Assembly: GCF_003330765.1 (NCBI RefSeq)
Contig: NZ_CP024902.1
Span: 2,666,001-2,730,000, forward strand
Source of the DNA: Burkholderia pyrrocinia
GTDB taxonomy: Bacteria; Pseudomonadota; Gammaproteobacteria; Burkholderiales; Burkholderiaceae
Reading direction: 5' to 3'
DNA: 64,000 nucleotides
Position 1 is the first letter of the stretch, and every line of letters begins with the position of its first letter. Shown piece after piece: positions 45,255-54,659 of this stretch. The position numbers and the translations under genes are program-made. The notes below the pieces were generated by a model that did no database searches, was not told where the DNA came from, and saw only the letters and a list, made by a program, of their open reading frames with translations.

Positions 45255-45320
45255 AGTCCAGACCTTCCACACGTAAAGTTGGCAATCAAACCGCTTAAAG
45301 TCGAAGCGGAAAGGATCCGC

Positions 45321-45710
45321 TCATAGTTCCCGCGATAACGAGATCCACTCCATCAGCACGGCAGGCTCCGCTTGGTCAGCCGGGTCCGGCGGCCACGAAA
45401 CCTGCTCGATCGGCATCACGAGACCGCTCAACCACTCATCAAGCGCCGTGCACACGACGTCGTAGGCGTCGTCGAATTCTGAGCCCTCAGGTTGGTTCGG
45501 TGCATCGGGAAACAGGCTCAGCCCGGTCTCAATCATGTCCGAGTCGCAGAAGCCGTATTTGTCGAGGATGATGTCGTCGGCCAATGCGTTGTAGCTGCTG
45601 GCATCGCTCGACACGACGCTGATCGACATGAGGTCGACGATCCGGAACTTGGAATACGCGATGCACCAGTCAACGAATGCTTGTTGCACCACCGTCATCG
45701 GTCGTGGCAT
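45321..45710 (-). CDS. Hypothetical acidic protein of the prophage
   Basis: A 129-residue acidic protein without recognised domain. It has two helical stretches (QQAFVDWCIAYSKF; FDDAYDVVCTALDEWLSG) around a loop rich in Asp/Pro, no signal peptide and no membrane helix. It is transcribed leftward, 66 bp before the SRAP gene, and probably shares its transcript. The divergent region up to 45,917 contains a LexA box that could affect both directions. Confidence 0.6.
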   Translation of the reverse strand: MPRPMTVVQQAFVDWCIAYSKFRIVDLMSISVVSSDASSYNALADDIILDKYGFCDSDMIETGLSLFPDAPNQPEGSEFDDAYDVVCTALDEWLSGLVMPIEQVSWPPDPADQAEPAVLMEWISLSREL

Positions 45711-45857
45711 GCCCCCTGTCCGATAGGTTCGCCTGCGTTGCCTCTTGGAGCGATCTTACTGCGCTGACCGACGGTCTGCCGCCGATCGCGATCAGCGGCA
45801 TATCGATGGCGCAGCGAAGACGTAGCTTGCGCACACTGCCCGCCCCATTTTTGAGAC

Positions 45858-45902
45858 TTGACGACTCCATCTTACTGCGCGATAAACTGTATATCCATAC
45901 AG
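45858..45902 (+). promoter_or_regulatory. Sigma-70 promoter overlapped by a perfect LexA (SOS) box
   Basis: TTGACG (-35, 45858-45863), 17 bp, GATAAA (-10, 45881-45886), then CTGT-ATATCCAT-ACAG at 45887-45902. The last is an exact CTGT-N8-ACAG operator with extra flanking symmetry (A before, TA after). It lies over the expected start point and ends 15 bases before the ATG at 45918, the classic geometry for LexA repression. Confidence 0.75.
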
Positions 45903-45917
45903 TATTTTCCGCGCACC

Positions 45918-46544
45918 ATGATCCTGCCCCCATTCGATCCGCCACAGTTTGACGCTATGTCGGAATGGTGGTGCACGTGCACGTACGCCGACGTCCACCG
46001 CCTGATTCTCGAAGTGCTACACCTGCGGATCACGTTACGCGAGATGAGCGACCTAACCGGCGACGCGACGCGGATGATCGCGTACCTCGAACGAGCCGAC
46101 GAGCTGAAATACGCCGCACCGCTGCGCCGGCTGGCGATCAAGATCGACAAAGAGATCATGCGATCGGGCCGACTCGGCAACCCTCGTGCGCAAATTGCCC
46201 CGTTCTCTGACGAATGGCGTGCGCGCGAGGCCATGAAATGCCGGCTCCACGACACCCCAGGTGAGCCCGATCCCGGCTCCGACAAAGCCACAAAGTTACC
46301 TGAGTTTCAGCGCCTGACATGGGCCGAATTGCGCTACTCGTGGAGAGCGACCGCCTTCAAGAAAAATCGACCGCTGACGCTTGAACAGCGCTTCGTGCTG
46401 GAAATCGTGCATGTCCGCCGAACACTGCGGCTCATGGAAAAAATGGTCAGCGCCGCCGAGTTGGAATCGAAGAAGAACGGCTCACCCGACTTGTTCGCAC
46501 TCGACCAACTCCGTCGCATGATCGACGGCGCTCGCGACGCTTGA
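45918..46544 (+). CDS. Unknown prophage protein under LexA control
   Basis: A 208-residue soluble protein starting MILPPFDPPQFDAMSEWW; ATG 45918 is chosen because it is the first after the SOS promoter. The N-terminal half is helical with paired leucines (LILEVLHLRITLREMSDLTGDATRMIAYLERA) and may hold a helix-turn-helix (LREMSDLTGDATRMIAYLE). The same LEVLHLRITLREM-like pattern recurs at FVLEIVHVRRTLRLMEKM, so the protein is an internal duplication of a short helical unit. No family is recognised. SOS control in a prophage suggests a role in induction (antirepressor-like, as Tum of phage 186) or damage response. Confidence 0.65.
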   Translation: MILPPFDPPQFDAMSEWWCTCTYADVHRLILEVLHLRITLREMSDLTGDATRMIAYLERADELKYAAPLRRLAIKIDKEIMRSGRLGNPRAQIAPFSDEWRAREAMKCRLHDTPGEPDPGSDKATKLPEFQRLTWAELRYSWRATAFKKNRPLTLEQRFVLEIVHVRRTLRLMEKMVSAAELESKKNGSPDLFALDQLRRMIDGARDA

Positions 46545-46634
46545 CAATAGTTGACTGACTGCGAGACAGCCAACGGCCGGCCGCTCTCCCGGGAATGGTA
46601 AATTCATACGAAAACCACACCTACGAGAGAACAT

Positions 46635-47048
46635 ATGGCCCGAGCCATGATTTGCGTCGGCGACACGACGACGCATGGCGGACGCGTGCTGGAGGGCAGC
46701 GCGACCGCAAGCATTGACGGAAAACCCATTGCCGGCGTCGGGCACAAGGTACTTTGCCCGCAGTGCAAGGGGGTCTTTCCGATCCTGCCCGCGACAGGGC
46801 GGCGATACCCGCACACCTTTGATGGACGAGAAACAGCTATCGAGGGCATGAAGACCGCGTGCGGGGCGACACTGATCGCCTCGCAGTCGTCCGCGACGCT
46901 CAACGACGTCGGATCTGGCGAAGCGACGACAGGCGGCGCTGCGGCTGTCGCTGCGACCGCAGCGGCGCTTGCCCCCTCACCGACGCTCTGTCTCGAATGC
47001 CTGAAAGCAGCGGCCGAGAACGCCGCGACGATGATCGCGCGCGGGTAG
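46635..47048 (+). CDS. PAAR-domain protein (type VI spike tip / effector carrier)
   Basis: A 137-residue protein with the PAAR pattern: ICVGDTTTHGGRVLEGS near the start, SIDGKPIAGVGHKVLCPQC in the middle and CGATLIASQSS later. The beta-hairpin cone caps the VgrG spike (or a phage-tail spike) and carries effectors. Extra residues 95-137 are Ala-rich with CLECLKAA. It is the first gene of a five-gene cassette followed by DUF4123 (adaptor), an unknown gene, a Tox-REase-5 nuclease and its immunity protein. GAGAG lies upstream. No VgrG gene is in the window. Confidence 0.88.
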   Translation: MARAMICVGDTTTHGGRVLEGSATASIDGKPIAGVGHKVLCPQCKGVFPILPATGRRYPHTFDGRETAIEGMKTACGATLIASQSSATLNDVGSGEATTGGAAAVAATAAALAPSPTLCLECLKAAAENAATMIARG

Positions 47049-47051
47049 GAC

Positions 47052-47555
47052 ATGACCGAAAATTCGATTGAAGCATTTTTCGTCAAGCGGCAACAGCAGT
47101 TGACCATGCAGGTGCATCTGTATGCCCTTGTCGACGGCCTTCTATATGCCGACGCGGCCAACGGTTCATCACTGCAACGATCACAGGCGGCCGTAGCCGT
47201 GTTCGACAGTACGCCTGACGCGTCGCTGGCCGACGCGGGACCATGGTTAATCGACTACGAGCGAGCGTCCGGCAATACCCGCCGAACACTTTCCGCAATG
47301 GCGAGCAGTTCCACGGGTGTGTCCTGGCTGATCAGCGGCTACCCGATTGAGTCGCTCGCTGACGAGTTGCGCAGCCGTCTCGACGTGCGCTTGCCGGATG
47401 GACGCACTGCCCTTCTCCGCTTCTACGATGCCCGCATCATGACCGACATCGCGTCGCTGATGGAATTCACGCAGCGCATGCAGTTCTTCGTCTCGACGTT
47501 CAACTGGCTCGTCGAAGTAAATGGAAAACTGAATGGAGTACACCCGCATGCTTGA
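47052..47555 (+). CDS. DUF4123 adaptor/chaperone protein (type VI effector loading)
   Basis: A 167-residue DUF4123 protein. The start HLYALVDGLLYADAANG and the later GPWLIDYERASG are the conserved N-lobe motifs; these proteins (TEC/TAP type) load specific effectors onto PAAR/VgrG spikes. It begins four bases after the PAAR stop and its end overlaps the next gene. Located directly between the PAAR and toxin genes, it is the expected adaptor for the nuclease at 47,903. Confidence 0.88.
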   Translation: MTENSIEAFFVKRQQQLTMQVHLYALVDGLLYADAANGSSLQRSQAAVAVFDSTPDASLADAGPWLIDYERASGNTRRTLSAMASSSTGVSWLISGYPIESLADELRSRLDVRLPDGRTALLRFYDARIMTDIASLMEFTQRMQFFVSTFNWLVEVNGKLNGVHPHA

Positions 47556-48015
47556 GCTGACAAGCGAACAGATCGCCGGCCTTGCCGGGATCGACGCACG
47601 CGGATATGTCGAACGCACTCGACAGGATCTCGTCAAAACGGACCCAAAGTTGGCAGACGACGGCACCCTACCCACGCGCCTTTGGAACGCATACATCGCT
47701 GCTCGACAGCTCGGCATTCAGTCCGATGAGAACGTCGCGGCGTTTCTTCGAATCGAGGTATACGCTCCGAAGTTTTACGAGAAGCCGGCCACGCGCGCGT
47801 GGCTGACTCGGCCCGGACGCTCGGCCGACGAACGTTTTCACGATTACCTACGCGTCATGAAATGGCGCATCGAACATCAGGACGACAAGGGAGGGGCTGA
47901 GCATGGCGGGATTGGTGGTGCCGGCGATCGAAGCGGCGATAGTGGAACTTGGACCAGTCTTGGCTCGCGCTGGAACCGCCTTATTGGGCGGGGCCGCAGT
48001 GGCCGGGACGGCTAG
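47533..48015 (+). CDS. Unknown protein of the effector cassette, C-terminus probably extended by a frameshift
   Basis: A 160-residue frame overlapping the DUF4123 end by 23 bases (a second ATG at 47548 is an alternative start). Residues 1-118 are helical (LTSEQIAGLAGIDARGYVERT; LWNAYIAARQLGI) and look like a genuine conserved partner protein. The last 40 residues are Gly/Ser/Arg-rich and lie entirely over the toxin start, a 113-base overlap. Adding one G to the GGGAGGGG run at about 47,890 would bring a TGA into frame two bases before the toxin ATG, so a one-base loss in the G-run probably removed the ancestral stop. Function unknown. Confidence 0.6.
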   Translation: MEYTRMLELTSEQIAGLAGIDARGYVERTRQDLVKTDPKLADDGTLPTRLWNAYIAARQLGIQSDENVAAFLRIEVYAPKFYEKPATRAWLTRPGRSADERFHDYLRVMKWRIEHQDDKGGAEHGGIGGAGDRSGDSGTWTSLGSRWNRLIGRGRSGRDG

Positions 48016-48490
48016 TCTGTCGGGAGACACATCGAAAGACGCAAGTAAGGCAGAGCCTGCCGTCCGTGCCATACCGCGTACAGGAGAGAGTTGCAAGAAG
48101 TGCCCACCTGAGGCGGGGAGCATGCAGCGCCGCAACTGGAGCATGAGTGACAACTCCCGAGAGTATCAAGGGCGAATTACGGGGTTCCCCTATAGCGTTG
48201 AAGAGGCCTGGAGCATGGAATGGGCCTGGCAGCGCGACTTCGACGGCTTTCGACCGGAAAGCTGTTTGTTGATAGAAGCGAAGGGAAAGTACGATCAGTT
48301 CTTGAAGAAGGACGATGTACCGTACACCAAGACCTTTGATGACATGGAGGAGCAGGCTGGAGCTCAGGCCGCGGTTGTAGATGATCATCCTCCTGCGAGG
48401 TTGAAATGGTATTTTCAGACGGAGCGGACTTGGAACTACATGAGAACGCCGCTTGCCCGTCTTCGCGTCGAATCAGAATGGGTGCCCTGA
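47903..48490 (+). CDS. Tox-REase-5 family nuclease toxin (T6SS-type effector)
   Basis: A 195-residue protein. The Ala/Gly-rich hydrophobic N-terminus (PAIEAAIVELGPVLARAGTALLGGAA) is followed by the C-K-K-C-P-P motif and the Tox-REase-5 domain: EYQGRITGFPYS, FDGFRPESCLLIEAKGKYDQF (restriction-fold core with catalytic Asp, Glu and Lys in D-x-n-E-A-K) and RLKWYFQTERTWNYM. It is expected to cut DNA in rival cells. GGGAGGGG lies upstream of ATG 47903. The Imm52 gene follows within five bases. The gene is lower in GC near its end than its neighbours. Confidence 0.88.
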   Translation: MAGLVVPAIEAAIVELGPVLARAGTALLGGAAVAGTASLSGDTSKDASKAEPAVRAIPRTGESCKKCPPEAGSMQRRNWSMSDNSREYQGRITGFPYSVEEAWSMEWAWQRDFDGFRPESCLLIEAKGKYDQFLKKDDVPYTKTFDDMEEQAGAQAAVVDDHPPARLKWYFQTERTWNYMRTPLARLRVESEWVP

Positions 48491-48495
48491 CAAAC

Positions 48496-49230
48496 ATGGA
48501 AATAGTTACGCAATTTCGTAGCCCTGCCGATTTCGCCCAGCTTGGCGATTTTGCGGCTCACCTTGTCCGTCTATGGCCAGTGGTTGAGGCCATGTCACGC
48601 GAGGACGAACGTTTAGGGCAGTGGTGGCTGAAGGCGGATACCGAGGAAGAAGCCCGTCTGTATCCCATGTATGAAGCGCCCGGCATACCTTCGACAGCCG
48701 TTTTGGCAGTCTTGGCGCAACGGTACGAAAAAAAGGTGGACCTTCCTAAAGTATTTGGCTTCTGGAATGGTCAGATGGACGCGGCCGACAGCGCGAGGCT
48801 GAAGTTTGCCATCGATGCGAAGAGGCGGCCCAGCGAGGTAGAAATTGGGCTACCGGCACAGAGCGCAGTCTCGGCGGACGAGCGCAGCTATGAGGGCGTG
48901 GCTAAGATAGTGTCCGCGATGGTCTCGGTTTATGACCCGATGTATGTCTCTGTTTCACCACGAGAGTATTTTCCCCGGCAGGTGTTTGATGACAAGCCGG
49001 GCGTTGGCTGGATGCTGTATCTCCCGAAGCTCATCACGGCACAGCAAGTCCCGGAAGCACGCGAATTGATTCCAGTTCCCGAAGCCGGTCGGAAGCAGAC
49101 CGGGACGATCATTGTGAGCGTCCCAGATGCCGTTTTTTCAGTGGACAACTCCGAACACGTCGAGGTTGCCAACCGTATCGAGATTCGGCTCGTCGACCAG
49201 GACCTTCTGCCCAAATTCGCTGACCTGTAA
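48496..49230 (+). CDS. Imm52-family immunity protein
   Basis: A 244-residue cytosolic protein of the immunity-52 type, the known partner of Tox-REase-5 nucleases (VVEAMSREDERLGQWWLKADTEEEA at the start; YVSVSPREYFPRQVFDDKPGVGWMLYLP in the centre). It protects the producer against the nuclease directly upstream. ATG 48496 is five bases after the toxin stop; an in-frame ATG at 48478 would overlap. The pairing and spacing make the assignment good even though the fold is not catalytic. Confidence 0.82.
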   Translation: MEIVTQFRSPADFAQLGDFAAHLVRLWPVVEAMSREDERLGQWWLKADTEEEARLYPMYEAPGIPSTAVLAVLAQRYEKKVDLPKVFGFWNGQMDAADSARLKFAIDAKRRPSEVEIGLPAQSAVSADERSYEGVAKIVSAMVSVYDPMYVSVSPREYFPRQVFDDKPGVGWMLYLPKLITAQQVPEARELIPVPEAGRKQTGTIIVSVPDAVFSVDNSEHVEVANRIEIRLVDQDLLPKFADL

Positions 49231-49269
49231 GCACAATGCCGGCGCGAGAATCCGCGCCGTCATCGTCGG

Positions 49270-49862
49270 TTAGAACAGCCCCACGGGCTGCGCCGCGTCA
49301 TCCCAACTGAAGATGATCAGCTCGTTTCGGTCGACAGCCTCAACCCCGACCGTGTACTGGATCGGCACGATCTCGATGTAGAACCCATCGAATACGCGTC
49401 GAATGTCAGGGTGATCGTTGAGACTCACAATCGCGCGACCTTTGAGACGACGCAGTCGTTCGGCCATCTTTTCGTATTCCACGAACGGGAACGGCACACC
49501 ATACCCCTGCGTCTCGTGATACGGCGGGTCGAGATAGAACAGCGTGTGCGGCCGATCGTATCGGTCGATACACGCTGCCCAATCCAAACGTTCAATGAAG
49601 GCGTTCGCCAACCGATGATGCGCCGCCGACAGATCCTCCTTGAGACGAATAGGATCAATCCCGGCGGGGCCAACGTCTTTGACCCGAACGTCTGCCCTTC
49701 GAGCTTCCCGCCAAAGCAACTTTTCTGCGGGTAGTAGAACCAGCAACTTGCTAGATACTGGTGAGGGTATCCGGGACCACCTGTTTGAGCCGCTCAACCA
49801 CCTGTCGGCTCTTCAGCGCCGGCTTGAACTGACGCACAAACTCCTCCGGAGGAGGCTAGACA
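49270..49862 (-). pseudogene. Truncated and frameshifted dam-type adenine methyltransferase copy
   Basis: This stretch aligns with the C-terminal two thirds of the intact dam gene at 53,701-54,492 (same FYLDPPYHETQGYG, KGRAIVSLNDHPDIRRVFDG and IIFSWDDAAQPVGLF). Homology stops abruptly at about 49,860, so the N-terminal SAM-binding part is gone. One base is missing near 49,650, where the frame moves from the APPGLIL to the RLKEDLSAAHHRLAN reading. By eye roughly four positions in five agree between copies, with a 43-base identical run, so this is not a recent duplication but probably a second phage's allele left by recombination. Confidence 0.85.
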
Positions 49863-49890
49863 TCGTGACACAAGCCCCGAAGCAAAATCG

Positions 49891-49920
49891 GTGACAAAAT
49901 TGCAACCGAGGAAGTACTAT
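49891..49920 (+). promoter_or_regulatory. Candidate promoter of the OLD-type ATPase gene
   Basis: GTGACA (49891-49896), 18 bp, TACTAT (49915-49920), ending 31 bases before the ATG at 49952. The composition becomes markedly AT-richer from here to 51,650. Confidence 0.4.
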
Positions 49921-49951
49921 TTACGCACCACTACTACGGGACCACAAGAAT

Positions 49952-51625
49952 ATGGCGTTCTTTGAGAACTCAAGTCGCAAGGACGAACTTGGCTACGAAG
50001 ACAATAAAGAGATACCAATCAAGTCGATCGCAGGCATTGAAATTAAAAATTTCCGATCATTCAAGGATCGCGCCGTGCGGCTAGGAAGTCAGGTAACTGT
50101 AATATCAGGTCGAAACGGAACAATGAAGACCTCGATCATGGGCCTAATTGCGCACCCTTTTACCAGCGATGCAATTGATACGTTTGGAAAGCCTCTCAAA
50201 ACAACACTTCGCAACGTTTTCAAATTATCACCAGATTTCGACAAAGAAACGTACGAATATAATCTCGTTATTGATACAGGCAAGGATACGCTTTTAAGCG
50301 AGCCAGTTCAGATCTACCCTGATAGCACTGATCGACACCGAGTCGTTGTTTCAGGGGCAAAAGATGGGGATGGCAACTTTACCTACAACACATCCTTCCT
50401 CAATCTGAGGCGATTGTTTCCACTCATTGACACCCGAGCGGAGCCGACCAATTCAACGATGACATTGAAAAATGACGAAGGAAGTCGCCTAAAGGATTAT
50501 TACGAAACGATTTTTCCTAGCAGCGCATACGATCAATTTACACCGGTTAGCGACGCAAAAGGAACACTAAAAACGACGTTCGCGCCCGTTGGCAATCAAG
50601 CAAGCTACGACTGGCATTCAATTTCCTCTGGCGAGGACAATCTCGGCGCAATTTTTAACCGACTCATCGGATTTCAACGCGCCTACGATAAAAAGCAAAA
50701 GACTGGAAACGGCATTCTTTGCATTGATGAATTCGAAAGCAGCCTACATCCCGTGGCGCAACTTCGCCTATTCGACTATCTCTATCGATGGTCCGGCGAA
50801 CATAATGTCCAAGTGGTGATTTCAACACACTCACTACACTTAATATCACATGTGTACGCAAAGCACGCACCAAACCTGACGGCCGGACGCGTGGTCCTAA
50901 ATTTTGTTAGCAAATCGACCGCCAGCAACAAAAATTATCCGATCCTCCACAACCCGCCTTACGAACTCGCTTATAAAGAGCTAACTCTGCAAAACCCCAT
51001 ACAGGCAGCAGAGGCCAGAAAGGTAAACGTCTACTGCGAAGACGACCTTGCGATCCATTTTGTCAAACACGTTGTTAAATCAAGGATCGTACTCAGTGCA
51101 ATTAATTTTCACAGCTCCCTAGATCCCGAATCAGGAAAACCGGGAACTGGTTACTCAGCATTGAGATCAGTATGCATGCAGTACCCCTTGCTTCTAGAAA
51201 ATTCGCTTGTAATATTTGACGCAGATGTCCCAGCAACCGTGACAGACAAAATCAAGAAGAAAAATCTTTTCCTGAAACTCCCTGACGCGGAAAATCTTGC
51301 GATCGAAAGGCGAATTATCGCCTTCATAGCAGAATTATAAAATGACGATCATTTTTTTACGAAATTCAATCGCGAGCAAGAGGCGTTTTTTGACAGCTTC
51401 AAACAAAGTGGCATTAAATCTCTCACACCGGCCCATATCAAGGATGCGAGCAGAATTAATATTGAAGCGTGTAAGCGGTGGGCGAACTCGGACAAGGCAG
51501 CTTTCAAGCGCTATGTGACTTACTACTGCAACAACCACCTAGATGGCGAAACGTTTCAAAGTGATTTCATTCACCGACTGAACAACATCATCTCCTCTTT
51601 TGGTCTCCCGAACCTAACGGCCTAG
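49952..51625 (+). pseudogene. OLD-family ATPase/TOPRIM nuclease interrupted by one in-frame TAA
   Basis: The reading frame codes 462 residues to TAA 51338-51340, then continues in the same frame without further stops for 94 codons to TAG 51623-51625, with unbroken coding character (FFTKFNREQEAFFDSF ... HRLNNIISSFGLPN). The ATPase half has Walker A GRNGTMKTS, signature SSGEDNLG, Walker B ILCIDEFESSLHP and the H-loop ISTHS. The second half carries TOPRIM-like acidic motifs VYCEDDLA, IFDADVP and LPDAENLAIE. OLD proteins are phage-encoded or defence nucleases, as P2 Old. The short form keeps all catalytic motifs, so it might still act; equally it may be a nonsense-mutated pseudogene. GC is far lower than in flanking genes. 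Confidence 0.8.
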
Positions 51626-51648
51626 CCGACCTCCGAGAATAGCCAGGG

Positions 51649-51652
51649 CGAT
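51649..51652. repeat. IS21 target-site duplication, left copy (CGAT)
   Basis: CGAT immediately before the TG of the left end, matched by CGAT at 53610-53613 immediately after the CA of the right end. Confidence 0.7.
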
Positions 51653-51687
51653 TGTTGGGCGCAAAGTAATAATGAGCCACTTCGCGC
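51653..51687 (+). repeat. IS21 left terminal inverted repeat
   Basis: Thirty-five bases that match the inverse of 53575-53609: the outer TGT, then CGCA, and an inner perfect block TGAGCCACTTCGCGC. A further GAAGTAAATCTGAGCCA copy follows inside, typical of IS21 multiple terminal repeats to which IstA binds. Confidence 0.85.
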
Positions 51688-51744
51688 GAAGTAAATCTGA
51701 GCCACCTTTCAGTACAGTCAGCCTTTTGCGCGCAAAGGCTGGCG

Positions 51745-53543
<1,799 letters not shown>

Positions 53544-53574
53544 CGACTGGCTCAGTTTTACTTTGCGCGATCAG

Positions 53575-53609
53575 GCGCGAAGTGGCTCAGATTTCAAATG
53601 CGTTTGACA
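53575..53609 (-). repeat. IS21 right terminal inverted repeat
   Basis: Mirror of the left end with the same 15-base perfect inner block (GCGCGAAGTGGCTCA on the plus strand). An inner repeat GGCTCAGTTTTACTTTGCGCG precedes it at about 53,549, matching the second internal copy at the left end. Confidence 0.85.
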
Positions 53610-53613
53610 CGAT
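53610..53613. repeat. IS21 target-site duplication, right copy (CGAT)
   Basis: Matches 51649-51652; see the element entry. Confidence 0.7.
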
Positions 53614-53700
53614 TGCACCATCGCCCTGACCGAACTCCTAAATTGACGCTCGCGGCCTTCTGGTCAGCGCAGCAAAACTAGGACGCCGAGCGCCCTTTGC

Positions 53701-54492
53701 CTAGAAAAGTCCAACAGGCTGCGCCGCGTCATCCCAACTGAAGATGATCAGCTCGTTTCGTTCAGCCGCCCTTCCACCTCCACCAACGGTGTATTGAATC
53801 GGCACGGTCTCGATATGAAATCCGTCGAACACGCGCCGAATGTCGGGATGGTCGTTGAGGCTCACGATCGCGTGCCCCTTGATCGACCGCAGACACTGCG
53901 CCATCTTCTCGTACTCCGAGAACGGAAACGCCACGCCGTACCCTTCCGTCTCGTAATACGGCGGGTCCAAGTAGAACAGCGTATGCGGCCGGTCGTATCG
54001 ATCGATACAGACTGCCCAATCCAGACGCTCCACGAACGTGTTCGCCAAACGTAGGTGTGCCGCAGACAGTTCCTCCTCGATGCGCAGCAAGTTCAGGCCG
54101 GGCGGCGTTGTCGTCGCCGTGCCGAATGACTGCCCTTCCAGCTTCGCCCCAAAGCAACTTTTCTGCAGGTAGTAGAACCGGGCAGCCCGCTGAATATCGG
54201 TGAGGGTTTCTGGAAGTGTCTGCTTGAGCCATTCGAACACCTGCCGGCTCGTCAGGGCCCATTTGAATTGCCGCACGAACTCCTCTAGGTGGTGCTGCAC
54301 GACGCGATACAGATTGATTAGCTCGCCGTTAACATCGTTGACTACCTCGACCTTCGCTGGCGGCCGAAGGAAGTACAGCGCTGCCCCGCCCGCAAACACC
54401 TCGACATAGCAATCGTGTGCCGGGAAACGCGGGATGATGTGATCTGCGAGACGGCGTTTGCCGCCGATCCAAGGAATGATGGGAGTTGCCAT
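53701..54492 (-). CDS. dam: Prophage Dam-type adenine-N6 DNA methyltransferase (D12 class)
   Basis: A 263-residue class alpha N6-adenine methyltransferase. The N-terminal PWIGGKRRLADHIIPRFP and EVFAGGAALYF form the SAM pocket (motif I), and motif IV is the catalytic DPPY in FYLDPPYYETEGYG. ATG 54492 begins at the conserved family start; longer in-frame readings upstream are discarded. P2-like Burkholderia phages often carry such a gene, presumably to shield DNA or control timing. It forms a separate unit from the lysis genes, behind the terminator at 54.6 kb. A damaged second copy lies at 49,270-49,862. Confidence 0.93.
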   Translation of the reverse strand: MATPIIPWIGGKRRLADHIIPRFPAHDCYVEVFAGGAALYFLRPPAKVEVVNDVNGELINLYRVVQHHLEEFVRQFKWALTSRQVFEWLKQTLPETLTDIQRAARFYYLQKSCFGAKLEGQSFGTATTTPPGLNLLRIEEELSAAHLRLANTFVERLDWAVCIDRYDRPHTLFYLDPPYYETEGYGVAFPFSEYEKMAQCLRSIKGHAIVSLNDHPDIRRVFDGFHIETVPIQYTVGGGGRAAERNELIIFSWDDAAQPVGLF

Positions 54493-54580
54493 TGTGAAAG
54501 CCGATTTTAAACTTGGTGTAGAATCCGGCCCGCCTACGTAGGTAAGCAGGGCCATGGCTGATTCACTGGCACAAGCAGTG

Positions 54581-54628
54581 GAAAGGCGGCCGGGCGAATG
54601 CGCAAACATTCTCCCGGCCGCCCTGTTT
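54581..54628. terminator. Terminator at the end of the prophage late/lysis operon
   Basis: Perfect 10-bp stem GGCGGCCGGG (54585-54594) / CCCGGCCGCC (54613-54622) with an 18-base loop. On the minus strand TTTC follows; on the plus strand CTGTTTCTTT follows. Positioned 32 bp past the Rz stop codon, it separates the late operon from dam. Confidence 0.82.
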
Positions 54629-54659
54629 CTTTCGAAGCCTCCCGGCCTCGATTGCCGCG

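Noticed and set aside
46635..47048. Phage tail-spike (gpV-type) protein
   Set aside because: It is on the strand opposite the tail genes and directly coupled to DUF4123 and toxin/immunity genes, so the PAAR effector reading is better supported.
49270..49797. A second functional dam gene
   Set aside because: The SAM-binding N-terminus is missing and the frame shifts near 49,650; recorded as a pseudogene.
51341..51625. Separate small gene after the OLD-type ATPase
   Set aside because: The segment has no start codon with ribosome site, is in the same frame as the ATPase and continues its composition, so it is the C-terminal remainder rather than a new gene.
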